In this document: in pieces, positions 1-8,400 of the stretch | Numbering within the stretch: the first letter of the stretch is position 1 | Layout of the letters: each line of letters opens with the position of its first letter | Origin: a virus | Length of the DNA: 22,095 nucleotides | IMG/VR virus record: IMGVR_UViG_3300030060_007264 | Span: 1,067-23,161 of that record | Direction: 5' to 3' (one strand) | The notes under the pieces: model-generated | The model's input: only the letters and a program-made list of their open reading frames with translations | Database searches by the model: none | Told to the model about the DNA's origin: nothing | Translations under genes and position numbers: made by a program

Positions 1-311
1 GGTGCAAAAGTTCTCATTTTAGGTTCAAGTCTTTTACCTTGAATCCATTCATCTTTATTACCTGTTGATTTTAGTTTGTCAGCAAATTCAGCTACTGGGT
101 CAGGACGACCAAATGACATTGGTGATAGGTAAGTTTTGTTGTTACCTAGATTATAGTGAAAGAACAATTCAATAAATGGATTGTCTTTATTGTGTTTGTA
201 AGGTACAATACGAACAACTTGTTTACCTGGTTCAGGTTTCCAAAAGTTTTCTTTTGTTGATGTTGTTGATTGTAGTGTTGCGAGTTTGGATTTTATTGCG
301 TTTATATCCAT
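1..311 (-). CDS. 32: gp32-like single-stranded DNA-binding protein (N-terminal part)
   Basis: This is the first 103 codons of a gene that runs off the left edge. It starts at ATG 311-309, behind a good AGGAG ribosome site. The protein begins MDINAIKSKLATLQ, followed by a region with FWKPEPGKQVVRIVPY, then FFHYNLG and MSFGRPDPVAEFADKLK. This pattern of W-K-P, a V-R-I-x-P strand and a D-P-V motif matches the N-terminal OB-fold half of T4-type gp32. In that family gp32 coats single-stranded DNA in replication, recombination and repair, and represses its own translation. The zinc-binding and acidic C-terminal parts lie outside the window. It has its own 119-base upstream gap with a promoter-like motif and a hairpin, so it is probably a separate transcription unit. 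Family assignment is by recognition of motifs. Confidence 0.85.
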   Translation of the reverse strand, partial: MDINAIKSKLATLQSTTSTKENFWKPEPGKQVVRIVPYKHNKDNPFIELFFHYNLGNNKTYLSPMSFGRPDPVAEFADKLKSTGNKDEWIQGKRLEPKMRTFA

Positions 312-351
312 TTGTACTTCTCCTATGTTTTATCGTTTATCGTTTATTAAT

Positions 352-370
352 TATGGTTTAGAAAACCATA
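352..370 (-). promoter_or_regulatory. Hairpin in the gp32 leader, possible autoregulatory operator
   Basis: An 8-bp perfect stem (352-359 with 363-370) encloses a 3-base loop. It lies between the promoter-like motif at 391-400 and the gp32 ribosome site. Between hairpin and ribosome site the leader is A-rich and unstructured, with a repeated ATAAACG. In T4, gp32 represses its own mRNA by nucleating on a folded leader element and spreading over an unstructured A/U-rich stretch into the ribosome site. The layout here is the same in outline. A role in autoregulation is inference. Confidence 0.45.
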
Positions 371-385
371 TAACCTATTTTTTAC

Positions 386-402
386 TCGTCTATAAATATA
401 CG
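386..402 (-). promoter_or_regulatory. Promoter-like ATATTTATA motif upstream of gp32
   Basis: In the direction of gp32 this reads TATATTTATAGACGAG. It shares the nine-base core ATATTTATA with six other gaps of the window, but has GAC where the others have TAT. It lies about 80 bases before the gp32 start and directly after the end of the upstream gene. The core is the reverse complement of the T4 late promoter TATAAATA. Confidence 0.4.
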
Positions 403-430
403 AATAATTTTATTTCTATACAAGCTTTTT

Positions 431-838
431 TTATTTTTTATCACATTCTGAATTACATCCACATTTTTTATCCCATTTTCCAATAGGACACTCAGCGACT
501 GCATAGTGAACTTTTACATTCATAAAACACCCACACAATGGACACCTACCATCTTTTTTTCCTGTGTCTGGATTGGTTTCATCATAAAGAAGTTTAGGAC
601 AAGCTTTACAAATCTCCCATCTTCGTTCAGCCTCTTCTTGACTTGTAATAACTTGAGAACCTTTAACCCAAGCTTTTAAGGACTTCCAATGAGTAACAGC
701 TAAGTCACGAACCATTTGAGATGCTGGTGGAAGTTTATTTTCTTCCTCCAGCATTTTCTCAGTTTCTTCAATACATTCTAGTTCTTCTTTAGTGGCTTCT
801 CTATCTTTAGTAACTTTTGGTTTGAACTTAAAGCTCAC
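431..838 (-). CDS. Cysteine-rich, probably zinc-binding small protein
   Basis: This 135-residue protein starts with GTG at 838, behind AGGAG. The GTG overlaps the TGA stop of the preceding gene (GTGA), so translation is probably coupled. The first 40 residues are charged and probably helical. The C-terminal half holds C77-x2-C80, C99-x2-C102-x-C104 and C117, followed by PIGKW, then C126, C128 and C132. The spacing suggests at least one zinc ribbon. The arrangement of C-x2-C, GRCPLCGCF and ECPIGKW resembles small phage proteins of unknown function. No catalytic motif is visible. It sits between a thioredoxin-fold protein and gp32, at the end of a two-gene unit. Function unknown. Confidence 0.8.
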   Translation of the reverse strand: MSFKFKPKVTKDREATKEELECIEETEKMLEEENKLPPASQMVRDLAVTHWKSLKAWVKGSQVITSQEEAERRWEICKACPKLLYDETNPDTGKKDGRCPLCGCFMNVKVHYAVAECPIGKWDKKCGCNSECDKK

Positions 839-1605
839 TTAACTCCTAAGTGTTTCATGAGTTTATCCATCTTCTGTTCAATTCTTTGGAATCTAGCTTC
901 TAAATCTGGAGTTATACCAGTTACATTACCAGCTGGTGATTGTTGATTTTTCTGTCTATCTCTAGCTTGTTTCATTCTTTCAACTAAAACCGCAGATGGT
1001 TGGAGATTTGGTAAATGAGTATTGTCTTTAATCCAAACATCATACTCTTTACCCCAATCTTCAAATTGTTCATCTGTGGCATCAACTCCCATAGGTGGAC
1101 GAGGTGGGTCTGACTTTGGTCTCGGCCTCTCCAATATTTCTTCAGCTGTTTGTATTTTTGGAAGGTGTTCGTTTTCCTTTGTCCACGTTTCGTATTCTTC
1201 TTTCCATTTAGATATCTCTTTCTCAGTAGCACCATGGAATGGAACTTTTGGTATAGGGCCTTTAGGTCTTGGTGGAGCAGGTATGTCCTCACCATTAACC
1301 CACTTAGTAAGAGTTTCTTTATCTCTAAAACCACATACTTGATTACCCGTTTCACCATCTATGAACCATGGAGTTCCACATTGTTTTCCATATTTTTGTG
1401 ATAGTTCGTTTTTTAAACCTTGATTATCTTTTTCAGCTAAGTCAAGCTTTAGAATGTCGTGGCCTTCTTTTATTAGCTCATCGACAATTGGGTCTGCTTT
1501 TTTACAAAAACCACATCCTACTGAGTAAAAATAATATAGGGTGGATTCTTTTGGGGTTTCTTGTTTTACTTCTTTTAAGACTTCTTTGTCTTTTTTCTTG
1601 GCCAT
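835..1605 (-). CDS. Thioredoxin/glutaredoxin-fold protein with two tandem 50-residue repeats
   Basis: 256 residues, ATG at 1605 with an AGGAG site. Residues 21-105 look like a thioredoxin or glutaredoxin fold. Strand LYYFYS precedes the redox motif C31-G-F-C34, and T78-P79 gives the usual cis-proline. Additional cysteines lie at 76 and 91. Two repeats of about 50 residues follow (112-160 and 161-210). Each opens with PRPK, is proline-rich, has a W-x(3)-Y-x-x-W helix and an HLP turn, and ends in a V/L-E-R helix. Residues 232-253 could form a coiled coil. The family is known for dithiol-disulfide exchange. The substrate and the role of the repeats are unknown; the repeats suggest a binding platform or virion anchor. 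It heads a two-gene unit with the cysteine-rich protein downstream. Confidence 0.75.
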   Translation of the reverse strand: MAKKKDKEVLKEVKQETPKESTLYYFYSVGCGFCKKADPIVDELIKEGHDILKLDLAEKDNQGLKNELSQKYGKQCGTPWFIDGETGNQVCGFRDKETLTKWVNGEDIPAPPRPKGPIPKVPFHGATEKEISKWKEEYETWTKENEHLPKIQTAEEILERPRPKSDPPRPPMGVDATDEQFEDWGKEYDVWIKDNTHLPNLQPSAVLVERMKQARDRQKNQQSPAGNVTGITPDLEARFQRIEQKMDKLMKHLGVK

Positions 1606-1626
1606 AACCTTATTCTCCTGTAACTA

Positions 1627-1650
1627 ATTAGTATATATAAATATATATAA
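1627..1650 (-). promoter_or_regulatory. Promoter-like ATATTTATA motif upstream of the thioredoxin-fold gene
   Basis: In gene direction this reads TATATATTTATATATACTAA. It lies about 25 bases before the start codon, with an AGGAG site between. It fills the only gap (1606-1663) in this part of the window. Confidence 0.45.
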
Positions 1651-1663
1651 ATTGTAAAAACGA

Positions 1664-2059
1664 TTAAACTTTTTCTATTTTAAATATTCTTGTATTGATT
1701 TTATTCAATCCATCTGCGTTAGTTATTAATAACATGTTTTTAAAATTTTCCCACGGCACCATAAACTTTTCATCCATAACACCATTGTTTAAATTCTTTA
1801 TACATTCATTCAATGCATTGATTGTATATAATGTATTAGAGTGTTTTTTTCTATGTAGGGAAATCGTTCCATCTACTTTATTGTAATCCACACCACCCTC
1901 AGTACTTACATTATATGTGCAGATTAATTCATTCACATTGTTTTCATTTTGTAATACATACACTTTACTGAATATAATCGTATACGCATCTGTGATTTTC
2001 TTAATTGTATCATCAAGACTTTCTTTTGTTGTAAATGTGCATAGTAGTTGTGATTTCAT
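1664..2059 (-). CDS. Conserved phage protein of unknown function (131 aa)
   Basis: Its ATG overlaps the stop of the preceding 675-residue gene (TAATG), so translation is probably coupled. The protein is mixed alpha/beta with no membrane segment. It opens MKSQLLCTFTTKESLDDTIK, has a strand region around VYVLQNE and ELICTYNV, and a distinctive block ISLHRKKHSNTLYTINALNE followed by NLNNGV. The block looks familiar from unnamed proteins of marine T4-like phages (from memory, not checked). The start fits the whole protein, with no plausible later start. It ends the long operon. It may act together with the 675-residue protein, but nothing in the sequence shows how. Confidence 0.75.
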   Translation of the reverse strand: MKSQLLCTFTTKESLDDTIKKITDAYTIIFSKVYVLQNENNVNELICTYNVSTEGGVDYNKVDGTISLHRKKHSNTLYTINALNECIKNLNNGVMDEKFMVPWENFKNMLLITNADGLNKINTRIFKIEKV

Positions 2060-4086
2060 TATTCTTCTTCTTTTGTTCTCAATGTCGCTGCACTATCTGG
2101 AAAACGAATTGGCTCTTGGTCTCCAAAAATATCTCGTGAAACCGACTCAACATATTTACCAAAGTCTTGAGCAACTAACATTTCAAATTTGTGAGCACCA
2201 CCATATCCCTCACCATCTTCCCTAATACCAATTGTTGTAATTGGAACAACCACATCTTTTCCTCTAACTTTACCTTGATATTGTATTGCTGGTGGGTCTG
2301 CGTCAGGATTTACTACTAATTGTTCAACAACTTGATTCCAATCATCAGTTCCAAATATACCTTCCATTGTTTTTTTATTTATAACAAATTCACCTAAAAT
2401 TATACTCTCATCACCATCTGATACAGATTTAAGTGGTAATTTTTCTTGAACTTTTTTTAATACAGATGCTTTAGCTTCATCACTTGTATTAATAAATGTG
2501 GCTACCTCTTTAGCATGTTCTTTAGCTATTAATTTTTGTTGTTTTACAAACTCTCCACCCATTACATCACCATAGTCGTTCATCATAAGTCCCAAAGTCA
2601 TAGATACTTTATCCATACCTCTTTTGTCTGATTTAAGTCCTTGGGTTTTGAGATTTTGTTTAATGTAATCTCTTGTTAAAACTAAATTAGGATTTTCAGC
2701 TAAATCTTTTTTATATTGAGATAGAAACCCATTAAACCCATCTTTTATTAATGATTGATTAGTTTCTTTATTATCCATATTTTTAGCTACTTTATCAAGT
2801 GTCTCGTCAAAATCATCATTATCACCAACACTACTTAAAAACTCGTTTATATTACCTTGATTATTTTGATAAAAGTTATCTATGTTTTTTACTTGATTTT
2901 CTTTATATTGATTTACACCTTTTTGTTGTAAATGTTGTGGTAAAACATCATCCTCAAAAGCAGAGCCAAGTGTTCCGTTCCATAACCTTTGATTTTTTAA
3001 TTTTTGTTTCAAAGATATTTCTTCTTTCATCACAGTATCACCAACTTTTACTGTAAACATAATATCTGTACTATATCCTTTTTCATCATAATCTTGCCCT
3101 AAAGCTTCAAATTCCTCTTGAATATCCCAAGCCGAACCAACTATTTCATAGTCTTTTCCATACTTATCATACATCATTCTTAAAATGGCTGAACTATTTT
3201 CTTTAGCTGCTTTAGACCAAGCTGATGATACGTATATTTTTTCACCTCTAGCTTTTGCTTTTTGTATGTGTTCGTCTATATTTCTAAAAAACTCAGCTCT
3301 ATCATCACGATTCATTGTTGTGGCCATCATTGACAAAAGTTCACCTGCATTAGCATCTGTGTTTCCAGCACCAGCTTTTCCTATACCATAATAATCTGAG
3401 TAATTGTTTTTATCTTTTGTATTTTTTTGTGTATTCATTACTCTTTCAATAAATTGTGTATACTTTTTTGGTATTTTTGGATTATTTTTTACACCATCGG
3501 GCATTGTAAAAGTGTCTGTGGTTTGATTTCCAATGTTTTTTGCTTTAAAATCTTCATTACTCATTTCTAGTGGTTCACTATATACTTTTCCACCAATTTT
3601 TTCTCTTTGACTATCAGATTTTGATTTTGGTTTATCTTCAGTATCTTTATCTTTATCACTTTTACCAGTCATATACTTTTCAGTATCACCCAAATCACTT
3701 GGTTTTAATTTTTCACCACTATCTTCTTTATCTTGTTTAGTATCCGTATCACCATCTAAATTAGCAGCTTTCACAGCAGCTTCCTTTTCATCACTCCCTT
3801 TTCCTTGTTCAATATCTGAAGCATATTGTCTAGCGGTTTTCATCGTGATGGTTCTCGTCTCACCAGTTCTTGGGTCTTTAAAAGTTACTTTTTCCTCATC
3901 ATCATCTTGTTCATTTATGATGTTGTGAATAACCTGATAAATTATATCATTGGGTAAATTTAACTTTTCCATTGATTCACGAAGTTGTTGAATGTGTTGT
4001 GCGTTTTTTGGATTAGGCATTCCATCGTGAACACGATATGCCCATTCTACTAATATAGTCTCAATGATTTCTGAAATATGTTGCAT
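2059..4086 (-). CDS. 675-aa protein with possible PD-(D/E)xK-like core, function unknown
   Basis: ATG at 4086 directly follows the stop of the polymerase-like gene. Residues 1-58 form a helical domain containing VEWAYRVHDGMPNPKN and ending in VIHNIINE. Such N-terminal domains occur, from memory, in several otherwise unrelated marine phage proteins. Residues 60-165 are a very polar, low-complexity linker rich in D, K, E and S. Residues 230-375 look folded. They include KIYVSSAWSKAAKE, then YSTDIMF with D341, and KEEISLKQ with E356 and K360. This spacing recalls a PD-(D/E)xK nuclease, but residue 358 is Ser, not Asp or Glu, so the match is weak. The rest is mostly helical and ends acidic. Position between a polymerase-like gene and gp32 would fit DNA metabolism. 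A virion role is equally open. Confidence 0.6.
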   Translation of the reverse strand: MQHISEIIETILVEWAYRVHDGMPNPKNAQHIQQLRESMEKLNLPNDIIYQVIHNIINEQDDDEEKVTFKDPRTGETRTITMKTARQYASDIEQGKGSDEKEAAVKAANLDGDTDTKQDKEDSGEKLKPSDLGDTEKYMTGKSDKDKDTEDKPKSKSDSQREKIGGKVYSEPLEMSNEDFKAKNIGNQTTDTFTMPDGVKNNPKIPKKYTQFIERVMNTQKNTKDKNNYSDYYGIGKAGAGNTDANAGELLSMMATTMNRDDRAEFFRNIDEHIQKAKARGEKIYVSSAWSKAAKENSSAILRMMYDKYGKDYEIVGSAWDIQEEFEALGQDYDEKGYSTDIMFTVKVGDTVMKEEISLKQKLKNQRLWNGTLGSAFEDDVLPQHLQQKGVNQYKENQVKNIDNFYQNNQGNINEFLSSVGDNDDFDETLDKVAKNMDNKETNQSLIKDGFNGFLSQYKKDLAENPNLVLTRDYIKQNLKTQGLKSDKRGMDKVSMTLGLMMNDYGDVMGGEFVKQQKLIAKEHAKEVATFINTSDEAKASVLKKVQEKLPLKSVSDGDESIILGEFVINKKTMEGIFGTDDWNQVVEQLVVNPDADPPAIQYQGKVRGKDVVVPITTIGIREDGEGYGGAHKFEMLVAQDFGKYVESVSRDIFGDQEPIRFPDSAATLRTKEEE

Positions 4087-5400
4087 TTATAACCTCTTTG
4101 TAATATCTTGCATTTCACCATAGTTTAATCCCATTTTGGATTTGGTAAAATGTTTTCCTTCCTCTAAAATTGATTTTATATCTTTCAAAGTTTCCACTCC
4201 ATCTTGTTGTGAGAAATCAAATAGGAAACTATCATATCCATATAAAACCAATTTAGTGTTCTTATTTAATAAATAGTCTTGAATTAATAAAATCTTCTTA
4301 ATATTTGATTCCGTCTCAAAAGCTTGAATCAAATAATTAAAAACTTTGTTTCTATTTAAATCTTCGTAATTATTATATGTAAGTTTCCTTCTATAAATAT
4401 CAGTATAAACACAATTATGTGTATTTATTTCATTCCATTTTGAATTAATGTATTCATGAACTTTTCTAAAAAATGGTACTTTTTCTCTGGTTTGTTTATC
4501 AATTCCACCATACAATAGTTTAAATGTTCTTTGTTTTGATTCTTCATATGAACATTCATAGTGTTCTGCAAGATGTTCATGTACTGAATTTTCACCAAAT
4601 TTATAATCAACTAAATCAGCGATTAATCTTAAATGATATGCATCAAAGTCAAATTCAACTAAATAATCATTTTCAGGCACTATGGATTTTCTCTTTTCGG
4701 GTGGTAGAGCTGCGAAATTAACAGTTCCAAATGCATTTGATGGACGACCTGTTGTTGTGGTAAGATTGTAGTTGGAATATAATTTACCATTCGATATATG
4801 TTTTTTAACTCTTACGTCAAATATATCACATACGTCATTGGATACCTTTACCCCATTTTTTTCTATATTGTAAAAAGCCTTTATCTTATCAAGTGCTCCA
4901 CTATTTTCAAACCACCCATCATCATCAATAAGGTTTTCTAAATCTTTCTTCACCCATTCCAATATCTTGTCTGTAACCTTATCACAATACTCTTTGTGTT
5001 TGCTTATTGGTATGATTTCGTTAAGTTTTTTTACATTGTAGTATTTATTACTCAAAAAATCCATTGCATTGTTTCTTACTTCCAAGTCTAAAGGTTTTCC
5101 ATGTAACCACCAATGTCCAATATTCACATCAAGAATACATCTATATTCAGGCAATATTGGTAATAATTTCTTAGCATCAGGTGTCATAACAATCTGTTTA
5201 TCATCCATTAGAAATGAATAATCAACCATGTATTGATTGGAATCTGGATGTTTTTGAGGTAAGATATAACTCTTTGATGAATCCCAATTATCCACATCAT
5301 GTCCATGAATTTCTCTAATATAAAGTAGCGACAACTTGTTATTCTTATGTAGTGGATGTAAGAATGGCTCTGAATATATGGGTATAACAATATAAATCAT
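4087..5400 (-). CDS. Divergent family A DNA polymerase-like protein without a clear exonuclease domain
   Basis: 437 residues, ATG at 5400. The ribosome site is weak. The C-terminal half carries the PolA signatures in order. TTTTGRPSN at 214-222 matches the T-x-T-G-R-x-S block. Motif A is D251-F-D-A-Y-H256-L-R258. Motif B is K289-x3-F293-x3-Y297-G298. An N-Y-L-I-Q359 block follows, and motif C is Y389-D390-S391. Aligned to E. coli Pol I, both catalytic aspartates (D705, D882) are kept, as are K758, F762 and Y766. The Pol I steric-gate Glu710 is replaced by His256, His881 by Tyr and Glu883 by Ser. The N-terminal 200 residues show no clear 3'-5' exonuclease motifs. It could be a small repair or translesion polymerase, a nucleotidyltransferase with another use, or an inactive relative. 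T4 itself replicates with a family B enzyme (gp43). Confidence 0.7.
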   Translation of the reverse strand: MIYIVIPIYSEPFLHPLHKNNKLSLLYIREIHGHDVDNWDSSKSYILPQKHPDSNQYMVDYSFLMDDKQIVMTPDAKKLLPILPEYRCILDVNIGHWWLHGKPLDLEVRNNAMDFLSNKYYNVKKLNEIIPISKHKEYCDKVTDKILEWVKKDLENLIDDDGWFENSGALDKIKAFYNIEKNGVKVSNDVCDIFDVRVKKHISNGKLYSNYNLTTTTGRPSNAFGTVNFAALPPEKRKSIVPENDYLVEFDFDAYHLRLIADLVDYKFGENSVHEHLAEHYECSYEESKQRTFKLLYGGIDKQTREKVPFFRKVHEYINSKWNEINTHNCVYTDIYRRKLTYNNYEDLNRNKVFNYLIQAFETESNIKKILLIQDYLLNKNTKLVLYGYDSFLFDFSQQDGVETLKDIKSILEEGKHFTKSKMGLNYGEMQDITKRL

Positions 5401-5447
5401 ACTACAATATATAACCTTTTATGTTAAAAAACAAGCTTTTTTATAAG

Positions 5448-8400
5448 TTATCCTGCTGCACCTAAACAACAACAATTAGGGCCCTGTTCAAATCCAGCTC
5501 CATTTGTATTACACCAAGCAGTGCAACTATGTTCATTTCCATTCCAAATAACTTGACAAGCTTGTCCATCTGGATTATTATAATAATCAGATATGTTACT
5601 ATTCGATCCATCGTGACGACAAGGTATGGTTGCATCTGGATTGTACATTTCATCACCTGGTATCATGCATCCAATTATATTTACAGGCCCTTCAGATTCA
5701 TCTTCAGATGGTGTGGCTTCACTCACACAAGATTGTACATCTGCATTATAATGTTGATGTGATGGGTCTGTTGGCGCACCTAAATAATCACAACATGGTT
5801 TTTTAAGACATGTACCAACGCTGAACAAATCAAATTGAAAAACACAATATGTGGTTGGACAATCATCACTTCCAAAGATTTCAACCCCAACTTCATCACA
5901 AATATCACACGCAGGATCATAATATAAACAAGAACCATCATCAGTTGTAGCATTTAGATTGTAATTTGTAGCGTTCAAATCTGTACAACCTGGCCAATCA
6001 GGTATTGCTGGTGTTGTGAATGGTTGTAGTTCATCATTAACAATCACACCCTCAGTTGTTAATTGTGTTCGATCTGCGTTTTGGAATTGAATGAATAAAT
6101 CCCAATTTTCAGGATTACCTCGTAAGTATTGATCAATTTCACTTCTATAGTAGCTACCATAGTCATCATCTTCATATCCACTTAAATAATGAGTCAAATA
6201 ATAATTTATAGCCTCTTCTCCCTCACCATATTTATCTGTTGAAAAATCATGATTAGCATCATAATCATAATACTTTATGTGTTCAGGATCACTTACAACT
6301 GCCCAATTTTGCCCATTGGTTATTAAATAGTAGTCATTTCCATTTTCAAGCACTATACCAAAATAAGAAAAATCATCAGGCCTATTCATTATGGTGTTTT
6401 TAGTGTGTTGTTCATCAGTCGTTGTGTCACCAAATACTGGATCGAATTTACCTGTATTAAATGTTTCAAGAGTTTTTGATAAATCTTGAGAAAGTGTTTT
6501 TATCTTTTTAGTTGATAGTTTTGCTCCATATCCAATCAATGGCCCTTTTATTATTTTAACATCTTTTACGGCTCTATTACCTGAAGCTTTTGTATTTAAA
6601 ACTTTAACTTCCCTATTTGGGAATATTAACATCATACCCTCTTGTGGTAAACTGACTTGTTGCCAATCACTACTAAGATAACCTAAATTTGTGTCCAAAC
6701 CATATTTTTTTGGTGACTTACCAAAGTATTTATAACCCCATTTAATTTTAAAAACTTTATCAATGAATTGATAATTCTCGGCTGGTGAATAAGGAGTTAT
6801 TGATTTTAACCCAGCCATAAAATGTTCATTACTCACAAGTTCACCACCACCCTCAAGATCAGCGGTTGCAGCGAGCCTTTCTGGCCTTGGATTCTCCGTT
6901 GCCTCTTGACCAAGTGTCCACCATAAATTATCTTTTATATCTAATAAATTCAATTTTTCAAATATATTTCTTGGGTCATATACTGTGTCGGGTACCGAGT
7001 TACCTGTGGAGGAAGCTATACTTGGATTGTATGTTGATGATTTTATTTCAGGTCTTATTCTAAATTGAGTGTCCAATGTTGTATACCAACCATCAACTCC
7101 AATATCATGTGTTACTTTTGTTGTTTGAAAATAAACATTATCTTTATATATTTTTGGTAAATAATTAACTTTAAAAATATCACCTGGTTGTATACTTGAT
7201 ATTCCATAAATTGTTAAATTAAGGTTCATTGGTAATAAATTAGGAACTTCCTCTTTTACAACCTTAGATATAAAATATTTTCCATAATAATCTTTAGTGT
7301 CCTCAGCTACCTGAACACCAAGAGCTTGTTGTGCAAGTAAGTTTTCATCTATTTGTCGTTGTAATCTTGATTGAGCTGAACCATCAGTATCTTTGGTTTT
7401 GTCTTCACTCTCTTGTTCACTTTCAGTAAAATCTTGCTCCTCTAATTCTGTAGAGTTATACATACTACCAATAATATTATTTTCATTAGATTGTTTTCCT
7501 CTAATTGGATAAGTGTCATCTGATACTAAATCTAAAGTTTTTTGATATGATGAAGCTAAAAGTGCATTTTTATCAGCCGTTAATTGATTACCACGAAAAG
7601 CACTATTATCAGGAAGATATCTTATGGATAAATTATCTTTATCAACAGCTGTTAATCCCACGACATCATCAATTCTTTTACTAATTGGATTTGGTTTGTT
7701 ACCATGACTCATGGCTTGAATGGCTAACATGTCTCCAATACCACCATCGGGCATGTTGAATGAAACATCATATGATTTAACTATTGAGTTTCCAGATGTA
7801 ACGTCAAATTCAAAAATTTTATCAAATGCATCATTTTGTACACTTTGTTGTGTTTGATTATCACTCGAGTTTCCAGCATTAGATATTTTTTCTTGAATGT
7901 CTAATTTATTACCATCAATGATTGATAACTCAGAGTCAACCTGTCCTGATTTTAATCTTAAATCCATAATACCATATGAATCATCATTTATTTTTTCTAA
8001 CAAATCCTCTATAGCACTTTGAACGGAACTTGAACTTTTAAATGATTTTAATATCTCTTCAGCACTAATGAATAACTCTCTTATTGGTATTCTATTTTTT
8101 TGTTTATCAAGTTGAGCTTCATCATCAATATCATCCTCATAATTTGGTGTTTTTCCAATTTGAGATGAATAAGAATTGCCCTCATCATTTGGACTTGAAT
8201 TACCCCACCATTCTGGATATACACAGATTGGTGCACCTTCACCCGGCGCATCTAATGCTTTTTGATAGTCTAATAATTTAACATTATAAGTTGTAAAGTT
8301 TTTTGATGAATCAATTCGTGTTTGTAAATTATTACCTGTATTGATATTATTTTTTTTAGTTTTATCAATATCATTTCCAAATCCAAATTGAGAATTTATA

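Noticed and set aside
984-1358. 124-codon frame inside the thioredoxin-fold gene
   Set aside because: It lies wholly within the other frame, shows no domain, and is open only because of the repetitive, Lys/Pro-rich coding sequence.
1653-1671. Terminator after the 131-residue gene
   Set aside because: A five-base A/T stem overlapping the stop codon, well below the quality of the hairpins at 15375 and 15976.
5424-5444. Terminator between hub and polymerase-like genes
   Set aside because: Only A-T pairs around a GCTTG loop, with no GC stem. Too weak to claim, so the long operon may continue through it.
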